Assembly (NCBI GenBank): GCA_965207755.1
Contig: OZ242297.1
Location: 2,976,001 to 3,040,000 of the forward strand
Origin: Aldehydirespirator sp028819505
Lineage (GTDB): Bacteria > Actinomycetota > Acidimicrobiia > Acidimicrobiales > Aldehydirespiratoraceae
Reading direction: 5' to 3'
Length of the DNA stretch: 64,000 nucleotides
The notes under the pieces are model-generated. The model saw only the letters and a program-made list of their open reading frames with translations. It made no database searches and was not told the origin of the DNA. Positions 23,545 through 32,592 of the stretch are shown here, in pieces (position 1 is the first letter of the stretch; every line of letters starts with the position of its first letter). Position numbers and translations under genes: made by a program.

Positions 23545-25512
23545 GTGGCCCTGACCGCGTCCGGCCTGTCCAAGGGCTACGGCACCCGCCGGCTCTTCGA
23601 GGGCGTGACCCTGCACCTTCCCGCGGGCCGGCGCGTCGCGCTCGTGGGCGGAAACGGCACCGGCAAGACGACCCTTCTCGAGATCATGGCCGGGAGGCGG
23701 GCGCCCGACGCAGGCGCCGTCACCAAGCCCCGCGACGCTCGGATCGGGTACCTGCCCCAGGACCTGCGCGACGTCTCCGATGGAACAGTCCGCCAGCATG
23801 TGATCGCCGGCGCCGGCCCGCTGGCCGGGTTGGCCGGCACCCTGAAGGAGCTTGAGGGCCGGCTCGGCGCGTCGGCGGACCCTCAGAACGACTTGGTGGC
23901 CCGCTACGGAGAGGCCCAGTCCCAGTTCGAGCAGCTCGGCGGCTACGCCCTGGAGGCCGAGGCGGCCAAGGTCCTCGCCGGTCTCGGCTTCTCGGTGGCC
24001 GACTCGGACCGGCCCGTGGCCGAGCTGTCGGGAGGCTGGAGGATGAGGGCGGCCCTGGCCCGGCTGCTGGTGTCGGAGCCCGAGATACTACTGCTCGACG
24101 AGCCCACCAACCATCTCGACGTCGACTCCATGGCATGGCTCGAGCGCCGCCTGGCAGCATGGCCCGGCTCGCTGCTCTTCGTCAGCCACGACCGCGACTT
24201 CATCGACGCGGTGGCCGACCGCATCGTCGAGTTCGCCTCCGGCGCGGTCGTCGCCTACGAGGGGGGGTTCGCCGAGTTCGTGGTGGCCCGCGAGGAGAAC
24301 CTGAAGCGCATCGAGGCGGCCGCCGCCCGCCAGTCCCGCGAGGTGGCCCGCATCGAGCGCTTCGTCGAACGCTTCCGCTACAAGGCCAGCAAGGCCCGCC
24401 AGGTGCAGAGCAGGGTCAAGACCCTCCGGAAGCTGGACCGGATCCACGTCCCCAGCCGCTCCGAACTGGCCGCCCGCTTCGACTTCGGTGCCCCTCCCCG
24501 CTCCGGCCGGGTGGTGGCCGAGCTGACGGAGGCCGCTGTCGGCTATCCCGACGGCGACGGACCGGTCGTCTCCGGCGCGACCCTGGCGGTGGAACGGGGC
24601 CAGACGGTGGCTCTGGTGGGACCCAACGGTGCGGGCAAGACCACTCTGCTGAAGCTGATACTGGGCGAGCTGCCCCCGAGTTCCGGCGCAGTGCGGATCG
24701 GTGCCAACGTGCGTGTGGCAGCCTTCGGTCAGCATCAGGCCGACGAGTTGGACGGCACCAAGCGGGCGATCGAGGTGTTCTCGGCCGGCATCGACCCGGG
24801 ACGGCGCAATCTGCGCACCGTGCTCGGCGCATTCGGCTTCACCGGAGACGACGCCGACCGGCGGGTAGCGGAACTCTCCGGCGGCGAGCGCACCCGTCTG
24901 GCTCTGGCCCGGCTGATGGTGGAGCCGGTGAACCTGCTGGTGCTCGACGAGCCCACCAACCATCTCGACCTGCCCAGCTGCGACATCCTCGAGGACGCGC
25001 TCGCCGCCTATCCCGGCACCGTCCTGCTGGTGACCCACGACCGGCACCTCATCCGGTCCGTGGCCGACGCGCTGATCGAGGTGCGGCACGGTCGGGCGGT
25101 GTGGCACCTGGGCGCCGACGAGTCGGTGCTGTACCCGGAGGACCTGCACGACCAGCCGGCACCGGACCCGAACGCATCCCCGGCACCGGGTCAGCCGCGG
25201 GCCGGGTCCAGCGCCGAGCGGGCCGAGCGCCGCAGGGCGAGCGCCCAAGCACGGGCGGCGACCAGCAAGCTTCGCCGGCGGGTTGCCGATCTGGAACGAG
25301 CATGGGCCGCGGCCGACGCCGAGGTGGGCGAACTGCACCGCCGGCTCAGCGATCCCGCGGTCTACGACCGGCCCGAGGAGGTCCACGTGCTGGCATCGGC
25401 GCACGAGGAGGCCGCCGACCGGGCCGCGGCCCTGCTGGCAGAGTGGGAGGCGTCGCTGGCGGAACTCGAATCGCTCGGCGAGCGCCAAGAAGGAGTATCA
25501 GCGGCAACGTGA
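23545..25512 (+). CDS. ABC-F family ATPase (ribosome-associated)
   Basis: 655 aa with two ABC domains and no membrane segment. Walker A GGNGTGKTTLL and GPNGAGKTTLL, signatures LSGGWRMRAALA and LSGGERTRLALA, Walker B LLLDEPTNHLD and LVLDEPTNHLD, with an inter-domain linker around ERFVERFRYKASKARQVQSR. A C-terminal coiled coil (AERRRASAQARAATSKLRRR onward) makes it Uup/EttA-like. Such proteins act on translating or stalled ribosomes, and some give antibiotic resistance; the role here is not decidable. Confidence 0.9.
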   Translation: MALTASGLSKGYGTRRLFEGVTLHLPAGRRVALVGGNGTGKTTLLEIMAGRRAPDAGAVTKPRDARIGYLPQDLRDVSDGTVRQHVIAGAGPLAGLAGTLKELEGRLGASADPQNDLVARYGEAQSQFEQLGGYALEAEAAKVLAGLGFSVADSDRPVAELSGGWRMRAALARLLVSEPEILLLDEPTNHLDVDSMAWLERRLAAWPGSLLFVSHDRDFIDAVADRIVEFASGAVVAYEGGFAEFVVAREENLKRIEAAAARQSREVARIERFVERFRYKASKARQVQSRVKTLRKLDRIHVPSRSELAARFDFGAPPRSGRVVAELTEAAVGYPDGDGPVVSGATLAVERGQTVALVGPNGAGKTTLLKLILGELPPSSGAVRIGANVRVAAFGQHQADELDGTKRAIEVFSAGIDPGRRNLRTVLGAFGFTGDDADRRVAELSGGERTRLALARLMVEPVNLLVLDEPTNHLDLPSCDILEDALAAYPGTVLLVTHDRHLIRSVADALIEVRHGRAVWHLGADESVLYPEDLHDQPAPDPNASPAPGQPRAGSSAERAERRRASAQARAATSKLRRRVADLERAWAAADAEVGELHRRLSDPAVYDRPEEVHVLASAHEEAADRAAALLAEWEASLAELESLGERQEGVSAAT

Positions 25513-25594
25513 CCATCCCGCGCAGCCTGCCCGAGGGGTACGACACGCGGCGGCGCCGATCCGGCCGCGACGCGCCAGACCCGGCCCGATGCTG

Positions 25595-25694
25595 CTAGTG
25601 GTGTGTCGCGGGTTTGGTTGAGCGACCTACCGAGTCTCTGACATCGCGCAATGGACTACAGGATTCCGCAATCGTACTCACGACAGTCCACTAG
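25595..25694. mobile_element. candidate 100-bp MITE with CTAG ends
   Basis: Imperfect terminal inverted repeats: CTAGTGGTGTGTCGCGGG at the left and, reverse-complemented, CTAGTGGACTGTCGTGAG at the right. No coding capacity. CTAG at both ends resembles the target of other elements in the window. The rest of the 25513-25914 gap shows only repeat B. Confidence 0.4.
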
Positions 25695-25841
25695 CCGACC
25701 TCCTCGCCTGCGCCGATGCCGTGGCCGCCACCTCGGCCCGTACGGAGAAGATCGAGTCCCTGGCCGGACTGCTGCCTCCTGACGGGTCCCAGAGGCCGAG
25801 CGGATACGCCCGGGCCATGAGCACTTCTCATGACGATGATC

Positions 25842-25894
25842 GAGGCCGTGGCCCGAGCGGCCCTCAGGTCGCAGCGAACCAGAGCGGGAGACAC
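25842..25894 (+). repeat. dispersed repeat B
   Basis: GAGGCCGTGGCCCGAGCGGC followed by GCAGCGAACCAGAGCGGGAG. It is the same orientation as the copy at 42819. Confidence 0.65.
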
Positions 25895-25901
25895 GGGTCT
25901 A

Positions 25902-25907
25902 TAGGAT
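25902..25907 (+). promoter_or_regulatory. -10 box of the DUF3039 gene, leaderless
   Basis: TAGGAT, 7 nt before the ATG at 25915. Confidence 0.5.
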
Positions 25908-25914
25908 CGGCGTC

Positions 25915-26205
25915 ATGACCGGCACAGCCAGCCTCTCCGCCACCGGCGCGACCGCGACGCCTGCGACGCCCGGCACCACCACCGTCACCGGGCCCGACAT
26001 CCGGCCGGTTACCGACGACGGCGACCACGACCGTTTCGCCCACTACACCCGCCGGGCCGACGCCAACCGGGCCTACGTCGAGGGCACGCCGGTGCGGGCC
26101 CTCTGCGGCAAGGTCTGGGTACCGAGCCGGGACCCGTCCCGGTACCCGGTCTGCCCGGAGTGCGCCAAGATCCGGGAGCGCCTCCGCAAGCGGTCATTCA
26201 ACTAG
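25915..26205 (+). CDS. DUF3039 family protein
   Basis: 96-aa actinobacterial protein of unknown function. A Thr/Ala-rich start is followed by the conserved part DDGDHDRFAHYTRRADANRA, ALCGKVWVPSRDPSRYPVCPEC and a basic end (KIRERLRKRSF). CG...CPEC looks like a zinc-binding set with the conserved His residues. First gene of a run with the peptidoglycan-binding and glycosylase genes, joined with almost no spacing. Confidence 0.8.
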   Translation: MTGTASLSATGATATPATPGTTTVTGPDIRPVTDDGDHDRFAHYTRRADANRAYVEGTPVRALCGKVWVPSRDPSRYPVCPECAKIRERLRKRSFN

Positions 26206-26658
26206 GTGGCCGGCGAACCGCTGGCACCCGAGACCACGATGCGCACCCACCTGCAGGGCACCTTCCTGCTGATCGTGCTGCTGCTGGTCTTCTGGTGGAC
26301 GCTGAGCTGGGCCGTCCCGATCCTGGACAGCGCCGTGTTCGGCGAGGACGGCGCCGTTGTGGCCCGGACGCCCCTGGAGACCGACGACCAGGCCGACGAC
26401 GACCGCGGCCTGGAGCAGGACCGGCCGCTCGACGGCAACGAGGTGGCGGACCTGCAGAGCGCTCTGACCCAGCTCGGCTACAGCCCCGGCCCCATCGACG
26501 GCATCATGGGCGAGCTCACCCGCCAGGCCATCGACGAGGCCAAGGTGGACCTCGGGCTGGAGGAGGCGTCCGACCGCAGGCTCCTCGAGACGCTCAACAC
26601 AGCCTTGGAGACTGTCGGTTCCGCACCCGACCCGGACCCGGACACGCCGGGACCCTGA
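26206..26658 (+). CDS. membrane-anchored peptidoglycan-binding domain protein
   Basis: 150 aa. GTG start immediately after the DUF3039 stop. One TM helix (GTFLLIVLLLVFWWTLSWAV) is followed by an acidic linker and a PG_binding_1 domain (DLQSALTQLGYSPGPIDGIMGELTRQAIDEA) outside the membrane. Probably cell-wall contact or sensing; no catalytic domain. It ends 1 nt before the next ATG. Confidence 0.75.
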   Translation: MAGEPLAPETTMRTHLQGTFLLIVLLLVFWWTLSWAVPILDSAVFGEDGAVVARTPLETDDQADDDRGLEQDRPLDGNEVADLQSALTQLGYSPGPIDGIMGELTRQAIDEAKVDLGLEEASDRRLLETLNTALETVGSAPDPDPDTPGP

Positions 26659-26659
26659 C

Positions 26660-27607
26660 ATGCCGCACTCCGTCGACGACGCGCCGGCTGCCCCGGGCAC
26701 CGCGCCGTCTGCCCCGAGCACCGCGCCAGACTGCTCGACGGTCTTCCGGCCCGGATACGGCCTGAACATGAAGGTGACGTTGATGTGGGTGAAGACGTCG
26801 CAGCGCCGCAGTGGGGTCGGATGGTGGGCCACCGAGACGCCCGCAGGCCCGGCCTCGGTGGCTTTCCGGGCCGCCGGCGACGAGGTCCTGGCCGACGCCT
26901 GGGGTCCGGGCGCCGAGTGGGCCATCAACGGGGTTCCGGTCCTGCTCGGTCGCGACGACGATCCCAGCGAGTTCCGTCCCCTGCATCCGGTGGTGCGTGA
27001 TCTGGTGGCTCGACTGGGTGTGCCCCGGCTGGGCGCCACCGGCCGCTGGTTCGAGGCCATGGCCACCGCCGCGGTGTACCAGCGGGTGGTGAGCGCCGAC
27101 GCCAGGACCGCGGTGGCCCGGATGGGCCGACTCTATGGGGCCGAGGTTCCCGGACCGGGGCCGTTGCCGCTGTTCCCCCGCCCCGAGGCGGTGTTGCGGG
27201 TGCCCGACCACGGATTCCATCGGGCCGGCGTCGACCGGGCCCGCGCCCGGGTGATCCGGGTCGCCGCCAAGCACGCCGACCGCCTCGAGGAGCTGGGCGA
27301 GCGTCCCGCCCCCGAGGCTCGCCAGTGGCTGCAGCGCCTGCCCGGCGTGGGCCCCTGGACCGCGGCCCGCACGACGGGTGCGGCCGCTGGCGACCCCGAC
27401 GCGGTGCCGGTGGGCGACCTGCACGTGCCGAGACTGGTCACCTACGCCCTCAGCGGCGCCACCGACGGCGACGACGACTCGATGCTGGAACTGCTGGAGC
27501 CCTATGCCGGCCACCGGGGCCGGGTCGTCCGCCTGGTCAAGGCCGCAGGCATCGGCCCGCCAAGGCCCCGCCCCGCCCCCACCCGCTTCGACATCAGCCG
27601 CATCTGA
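26660..27607 (+). CDS. HhH-GPD DNA glycosylase, AlkA-like
   Basis: 315 aa. Removes alkylated bases in base-excision repair, if family assignment holds. The helix-hairpin-helix is in WLQRLPGVGPWTAART and the catalytic Asp probably lies in VPVGDLHVPRL. There is an N-terminal low-complexity Ala/Pro stretch of about 30 residues. It faces an alkD/formaldehyde gene group convergently, so two alkylation-repair enzymes meet tail to tail. Confidence 0.75.
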   Translation: MPHSVDDAPAAPGTAPSAPSTAPDCSTVFRPGYGLNMKVTLMWVKTSQRRSGVGWWATETPAGPASVAFRAAGDEVLADAWGPGAEWAINGVPVLLGRDDDPSEFRPLHPVVRDLVARLGVPRLGATGRWFEAMATAAVYQRVVSADARTAVARMGRLYGAEVPGPGPLPLFPRPEAVLRVPDHGFHRAGVDRARARVIRVAAKHADRLEELGERPAPEARQWLQRLPGVGPWTAARTTGAAAGDPDAVPVGDLHVPRLVTYALSGATDGDDDSMLELLEPYAGHRGRVVRLVKAAGIGPPRPRPAPTRFDISRI

Positions 27608-27657
27608 CCAAGCTGCCGGCTGCCGGTCGAGGCCGCCAGACGGCAGACTCCGCCATC

Positions 27658-27705
27658 GAATTGGCAGCCCACAACGCCCAAATGGCACCCGTGCGCTGCC
27701 AATTC
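27658..27705. repeat. palindromic repeat, variant inner stem, in a convergent gap
   Basis: Arms GAATTGGCAGC / GCTGCCAATTC intact; the centre CGCCCAAATGGCACCCG lacks the TGCACG stem. Confidence 0.85.
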
Positions 27706-27724
27706 GCCCCAGCGACTGCAGTGC

Positions 27725-27843
27725 CGGCCGGGAGGCGTGCTCAGCCTGCCCGGGGTGTGCTCAACCGGCCCGGGGTTGTGCTCAGCCAGCCGGGAGGCGT
27801 GCTCAGCCAGCCCGGAGTCGCGTGCTCAGCCGGCCCGGGGTCT
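27725..27843. repeat. short degenerate tandem repeats (about 18-21 bp)
   Basis: Five to six copies of GTGCTCAGCCNGCCCGGGG-like sequence. The last copy supplies the alkD stop codon (TCA at 27826-27828 on the plus strand). Confidence 0.75.
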
Positions 27844-28545
27844 CGCCGCCTTGGCGGCTTGGCGGGCGTCCTTGGCAGCTCGGTGGGCCAGCGTGCGCTC
27901 CACGTAGGGGGCCACCTCGGGAGTCTTGCAGCCGGTCTGGCCGTGGTCGACCTTCACCGGCCCGATCCGGCGAGCGGCGGCCAGCACCGAGCGGCGCAGG
28001 TTCCCGTCACGCAGGGCCATCACGATGAGGGCGCCGTTCATCTCGTGACGGACCCGGTTGGGCCGCACGGCGATCTCGGCCTCGATCTGGTCCAGCAGGA
28101 CTCGCAGCTCCCCGACCGACCACACCTCCGGATCCTCGGCGGTGCACATGACGACGAACCACCCGACCGACGCGGGCCACTCGCCGGGATCGTCCCGCCA
28201 GGAGTCGCTCAGCGTCCGGGCGTGCGGCGTCTGGGCGCACAGGCCGCCCAGGCCCTCGGCCAGGATGTAGTTGTCGACGTCTCCCAGCCACCGGCGAGCC
28301 AGCGGCTCGTCCAGCGCATCGGGATCGGCCACCCGCAGCGCCAACACCCGGGCGTCGTGGTTGCCGGCGTCCCACAGTCGCCGGGCCAGCGCATGGTCGG
28401 TCTTGATCGGCTTGGCGATCTTGCCCAACTCCGCGTAGCTGACCCCGAACATCGGCTCGGCCGCGCCGTGGCGGGCGTACACCTTGCGGTTCTGTGCCGT
28501 CCCCGCCGCCTCGAGCGCCGCCATGACCTCCGAGAGTTGCGCCAC
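27826..28545 (-). CDS. DNA alkylation repair protein (AlkD family)
   Basis: 239-aa HEAT-like repeat glycosylase that excises cationic alkylated purines without base flipping. Recognised by YARHGAAEPMFGVSYAELGK, then ALARRLWDAGNHDARVLAL, SVGWFVV, NRVRHEMNGALIVMALRD and the C-terminal GPVKVDHGQTGCKTP. GTG start 5 nt after the stop of the metallo-beta-lactamase gene. Last gene of mscR-MBL-alkD. Confidence 0.85.
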   Translation of the reverse strand: MAQLSEVMAALEAAGTAQNRKVYARHGAAEPMFGVSYAELGKIAKPIKTDHALARRLWDAGNHDARVLALRVADPDALDEPLARRWLGDVDNYILAEGLGGLCAQTPHARTLSDSWRDDPGEWPASVGWFVVMCTAEDPEVWSVGELRVLLDQIEAEIAVRPNRVRHEMNGALIVMALRDGNLRRSVLAAARRIGPVKVDHGQTGCKTPEVAPYVERTLAHRAAKDARQAAKAARPRAG

Positions 28546-28550
28546 GTGTC

Positions 28551-29180
28551 TCAGCTGAGACCCAGCTCGGACATACGGTCGAGTACCCGCTCGGTCTCCG
28601 CCTCGATGGTGGTGTTGTCGCCATGGCCGGTGTGCACGACGGTGCTGGGCGGCAGGGTGAGCAGGCGGTCGCGGATGCTTCGCAGGATGGTGGGCTCGTC
28701 GCTGTGGCTACGGCCGGTGGCCCCCGGCCCGCCGCAGAACAGCGTGTCGCCCGACAGCACTCGGCCGTCGGTGGCGTCGTGGAAGCAGCAGCAGCCCGGC
28801 GAGTGACCCGGCGTGTGGATCACTCCGAGTTCGTGACCGCCCGCGGCCAGCACCGAGCCCGGCTCCAGGTCGCGGTCGGGCGAGTCGCCGGGGTGGACTG
28901 CGTCCCACAGCATCCGGTCGCTGGGATGCAGCAGCACCGGCGCGTCCACCGCGTCGCGCAGGGCCACCGCCGCATTGATGTGGTCGTTGTGGCCGTGGGT
29001 GCACACGATGGCAGCCACCCGCCGGCCCGCCGCCGCGGCCGCGATGGGCTCATGGTCGTGGGCGGCGTCGAAGATCAGCACCTCGCGGTCGTCGCCCACC
29101 AGCCAGATGTTGTTGGTGACCTCCCACTCGCCGCCGTCGAGAGCGAAGATGCCGTCGGTTGTGACCAGCTCGATGGCCAT
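28551..29180 (-). CDS. metallo-beta-lactamase fold hydrolase (mscR-associated)
   Basis: 209 aa. Zinc motifs THGHNDH, the later His of HTPGHSPGCCCFH, Asp in LSGDTLFCGG, and terminal His in TVVHTGHGD: a glyoxalase II-like hydrolase. It is placed directly after the mycothiol-dependent formaldehyde dehydrogenase, so hydrolysis of S-formylmycothiol to formate and mycothiol is a plausible role; this is inference from context. Confidence 0.82.
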   Translation of the reverse strand: MAIELVTTDGIFALDGGEWEVTNNIWLVGDDREVLIFDAAHDHEPIAAAAAGRRVAAIVCTHGHNDHINAAVALRDAVDAPVLLHPSDRMLWDAVHPGDSPDRDLEPGSVLAAGGHELGVIHTPGHSPGCCCFHDATDGRVLSGDTLFCGGPGATGRSHSDEPTILRSIRDRLLTLPPSTVVHTGHGDNTTIEAETERVLDRMSELGLS

Positions 29181-29201
29181 GGTCTCGAATCCCCGCTGCT
29201 G

Positions 29202-30287
29202 CTACAGCACGACGACGGAGCGCAGCACCTCGCCCCGCTCCATCTTGTGGAAGGCCTCCTCCACGTCGCCGAGGTCGATCGTCTCCGACACGAACCCGTC
29301 GAGGTCGAGGCGGCCCTGGAGGTACAGGTCGATCAGCATGGGGAAGTCGCGGCTCGGCAGGCAGTCGCCGTACCAGCTGGACTTGAGGGCCCCGCCCCGG
29401 CCGAACACCTCGATGAAGGGCAGCTCGATAGTCATGTCGGGGCGGGGCACGCCCACCAGGACGACCGTCCCGGCCAGGTCGCGGGCCTCGAAGGCCTGGC
29501 GGTAGGTCTGGGGCAGGCCGACCGCCTCGATGGCCACGTCGACGCCGTTGCCGCCGGTGAGGGCCTTGATCGCCTCCACCGGATCACCCTCGGAGGAGTT
29601 GATGGTGTGGGTCGCTCCGAACCCTCGGGCCCACTCGAGCTTGCGGTCGTCGATGTCCACGCCGATGACGGTCGAGGCGCCGGCCAGCTTGGCGCCGGCG
29701 ATGGCGGCGTCGCCCACTCCGCCGCAGCCGAACACGGCCACGCTGTCGCCGCGGCCGACACCGCCGGTGTTGATCGCCGCGCCGATGCCGGCCATCACGC
29801 CGCAGCCGAGCAGTCCCGCCGCAGTAGCTGGGGCGTCCGAGTCGACCTTGGTGCACTGGCCCGCGGCCACGAGCGTCTTCTCGACGAAGGCGCCGATGCC
29901 CAGCGCGGGCGACAGCTCCGTGCCGTCGGCCAGGGTCATCTTCTGGGACGCGTTGTGGGTGCTGAAGCAGATGTGGGGCCGGCCCCTCAGGCATGAGCGG
30001 CATTGGCCGCACACCGCCCGCCAGTTGAGGATGACGTAGTCGCCGGCCGCGACCTCGGTCACCCCGTCGCCGACGGACTCCACCACCCCGGCGGCCTCGT
30101 GGCCCAGCAGGAAGGGGAACTCGTCGTTGATGCCGCCCTCCCGGTAGTGGAGGTCGGTGTGGCACACGCCGCAAGCCTGGATGGCGACCACCGCCTCGTC
30201 CGGACCGGGGTCGGGCACCACCACGTCGGTGATCGTGACGGGCTCGCCCTCCGCCATCGACACCACTCCTCGCACTGTCTGGGGCAT
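29202..30287 (-). CDS. mscR: S-(hydroxymethyl)mycothiol dehydrogenase
   Basis: Mycothiol-dependent formaldehyde (and S-nitrosomycothiol) oxidation. 361 aa, zinc-type medium-chain dehydrogenase. Catalytic zinc site ACGVCHTDLHY and GHEAAGVVESVG; structural zinc CGQCRSCLRGRPHIC; NAD motif FGCGGVGDAAI. GGAGGAGGA precedes the ATG. First gene of an operon with the MBL hydrolase and alkD, linking formaldehyde detoxification with alkylation repair. Confidence 0.9.
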   Translation of the reverse strand: MPQTVRGVVSMAEGEPVTITDVVVPDPGPDEAVVAIQACGVCHTDLHYREGGINDEFPFLLGHEAAGVVESVGDGVTEVAAGDYVILNWRAVCGQCRSCLRGRPHICFSTHNASQKMTLADGTELSPALGIGAFVEKTLVAAGQCTKVDSDAPATAAGLLGCGVMAGIGAAINTGGVGRGDSVAVFGCGGVGDAAIAGAKLAGASTVIGVDIDDRKLEWARGFGATHTINSSEGDPVEAIKALTGGNGVDVAIEAVGLPQTYRQAFEARDLAGTVVLVGVPRPDMTIELPFIEVFGRGGALKSSWYGDCLPSRDFPMLIDLYLQGRLDLDGFVSETIDLGDVEEAFHKMERGEVLRSVVVL

Positions 30288-30329
30288 GTCTCGGTCCTCC
30301 TCCTGCCCGTGCTTGCGGGCGACCCGGGC

Positions 30330-30335
30330 ACACTA
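30330..30335 (-). promoter_or_regulatory. mscR: -10 box of mscR
   Basis: TAGTGT (minus strand), leaving a 42-nt leader with a strong ribosome site, unlike the leaderless pattern elsewhere. Confidence 0.4.
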
Positions 30336-30415
30336 CCGCGCCGGAGTAGTCCATGAAGCAGCGTGCCGTCCGACCGAGACCCGGCGATGTCCCCGAGAGC
30401 GGAGGTGGACTGGGG

Positions 30416-30903
30416 CGCAGAGCCGGCGCCATGCGCCGCAACATCACGACCCGCGGACCAGACGGCAGCACCACTAACTCGCCACCCGCAGAGCCGGCGC
30501 CACATGCCGCAACATCACGACCCGCGAACCAGACGGCAGCACCACTAACTCGCCACCCGCAGAGCCGGCGCCATGCGCCGCAACATCACGACCAGCGGAC
30601 CAGACGGCAGCACCACTAACTCGCCACGCGCAGAGCCGGCGCCATGCGCCGCAACATCACGACCAGCGGACCAGACGGCAGCACCACTAACTCGCCACGC
30701 GCAGAGCCGGCGCCATGCGCCGCAACATCACGACCAGCGGACCAGACGGCAGCACCACTAACTCGCCACGCGCAGAGCCGGCGCCATGCGCCGCAACATC
30801 ACGACCAGCGGACCAGACGGCAGCACCACTAACTCGCCACGCGCAGAGCCGGCGCCATGCGCCGCAACATCACGACCAGCGGACCAGACGGCAGCACCAC
30901 TAA
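30416..30903 (+). repeat. 71-bp tandem array of the DUF2277 start region, part 1 (7 copies)
   Basis: ATG-containing units begin their coding part at 30431, 30502, 30573, 30644, 30715, 30786 and 30857. Each has GCCGGCGCCATGCGCCGCAA then CATCACGACC, matching the first seven codons of the real DUF2277 gene at 32834 plus its upstream region, then 30-odd bp of unrelated sequence. The first two units carry several substitutions. The array is interrupted by an IS1380-family element at a CTAA. Confidence 0.93.
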
Positions 30904-32592
30904 CCCTGATCGTTCACGAAGGTGCGGCTGCGGTGGTTGCGGGTCCGCGGAAAAGCCCCTCCGATGTGGGATGATGCGTGTTGTAGACCACGTATCTGAC
31001 CCACGGGAAGGGGCATCTCCGAGATGAAGTCTAACAGTGTTGGCGATGTGAGGGTGACAGGCGGCGGCGGGCAGGTCGCGGCGTATGGGGGGTTGTTCGT
31101 TCTGGGGCGTTTCTGTGATGGTTTGGGGCTGGGGTCTGCGTTGTCGGCTGCGGTTGCGCCGAGGGGTGAGCGGGCGCCTGTTCATGATCGGGGCAGGGTG
31201 CTGGTGCATGCTCTGTTGATGTTGGCGGGCGGCTGGGAGTGCTGCGCGGACATCGAGCATCTGCGGGCTCAGCCTGTGTTGTTCGGCGAGGTGGCGTCGG
31301 ACTCGACGCTGTATCGCACGCTGCGGGAGCTGAGCCCTGATGTGGTGGCGAACTTGTTGGCGGCGGCGGCTGAGGTGCGCGCCGCTGTGTGGGAGCGCGG
31401 CGGCGGGGTGTCGGGCGATGCGCCGGTGGTGCTCGACATCGACTCGACGCTGGTGGAGGTCCACTCTGAGAACAAGCAGGGCGCGGCGGCGCATTTCAAG
31501 GGAGGGTTCGGGTTCCATCCGATGCTGTGCGCCGCAGACGGCGAGCCGCTGTCGGTGATGCTGCGCCCCGGCAACGCGGCCGCCAACAGCATCGGTGACC
31601 ACATTGCGGTGCTCGACGCGGCTGTGGAGCAGCTTCCCGCCGCGGCGGCGGCCGGGCACCGAGAAGGCGACGGCGCCGCCGCGGCGGCGCGAAAGATGCA
31701 GTTGCGCACAGACGCCGCCGGGTGCTCGACGGAGATCGCGGCCGCCTGCCGGGCCCGCAACATCGAGTTCTTGTTGACGGCGCGCTCCAACAACGAGGTC
31801 ACTGCGGCCATAGACCACAGCCGCTTCGACCGCGAGGGCTGGCAGCCGGCGCGGCGCGCCGACGGCGAGCTCGACGACAGCGCCCAGGTCGCGGACCTCA
31901 GCGCCCTCGTCGAGCTCAAAGACTGGCCCCGAGGCACCAGGTTCATCGCCCGCCGCGAGCGGCGCCACCCCGGCGCGCAGCGCAGCCTGTTCGACTCGGA
32001 CCTGTGGCGCTACCGCGGGTTCTACACCGACGCCGCCGGAGACCCCGCCGAACTCGACGCGCACCACCGCGCCCACGCCTGCGTCGAGGACACCATCGAC
32101 CGGCTCAAAGACTCCGGCCTTGAGCGCATGCCCTTCAGCGACTACGACGCCAACAGCGCCTGGACCCAGCTCGTCGCGCTCTCGTCCGCGGTGGTGAGAT
32201 GGTTCCAGCGACTCTGCCTCACAGGCCCCCTCGCCAAAGCCGCCCCCAAACGCCTCAGATGGCAGCTCTGGCACGCCCCCGGCAGGCTCGTGCGCTCCGC
32301 AAGAACATGGACCCTGCGCACCCTCGACTGGTGGCCCGCCGCCCCCCAACTCCTCGCCGCACACCGCAACTGCGGCCCCCCATAACGGCCCACACCGCCC
32401 CGAGCGCCACCGGCCGCGAAACCCCTGGCGCCACGCGCCCAAAACCCCAACGAACCCCCCGAAACCGGCCCGACACTCCAAACAGGCCACAACACCACCG
32501 GCGCGAACACCCGCCCCACATACCACCCGCCCCCAAAACACACCAAAATACACTCTCACCGGCCGCTCACGAATTCTCGTGAACGATTGGGG
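30904..32592 (+). mobile_element. IS1380-family insertion sequence, copy 1 (1689 bp)
   Basis: Terminal inverted repeats CCCTGATCGTTCACGAA (left) and CCCCAATCGTTCACGAG (right, reverse-complemented). A 4-bp target duplication CTAA lies at 30900-30903 and 32593-32596. One transposase gene plus about 200 bp after it. It has inserted inside the DUF2277-start array. No difference from copy 2 at 51569 was noticed, and the length is the same. Confidence 0.95.
31024..32385 (+). CDS. IS1380-family transposase, copy 1
   Basis: 453-aa DDE transposase. Catalytic residues fit DIDSTLVEVHSENKQG (D1), LRTDAAGCSTE (D2) and ACVEDTIDRLKDSGLERMPF (E); HFKGGFGFHPML is typical of the family. The frame is intact, so the element may be active. 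Codon use differs from host genes in the 5' third, which is T/G-rich. Confidence 0.93.
   Translation: MKSNSVGDVRVTGGGGQVAAYGGLFVLGRFCDGLGLGSALSAAVAPRGERAPVHDRGRVLVHALLMLAGGWECCADIEHLRAQPVLFGEVASDSTLYRTLRELSPDVVANLLAAAAEVRAAVWERGGGVSGDAPVVLDIDSTLVEVHSENKQGAAAHFKGGFGFHPMLCAADGEPLSVMLRPGNAAANSIGDHIAVLDAAVEQLPAAAAAGHREGDGAAAAARKMQLRTDAAGCSTEIAAACRARNIEFLLTARSNNEVTAAIDHSRFDREGWQPARRADGELDDSAQVADLSALVELKDWPRGTRFIARRERRHPGAQRSLFDSDLWRYRGFYTDAAGDPAELDAHHRAHACVEDTIDRLKDSGLERMPFSDYDANSAWTQLVALSSAVVRWFQRLCLTGPLAKAAPKRLRWQLWHAPGRLVRSARTWTLRTLDWWPAAPQLLAAHRNCGPP

Noticed and set aside
30829..32559. Long minus-strand frame across IS1380 copy 1 (and its twin in copy 2)
   Set aside because: It runs opposite the intact transposase, has no recognisable motif, and extends only because of GC bias.
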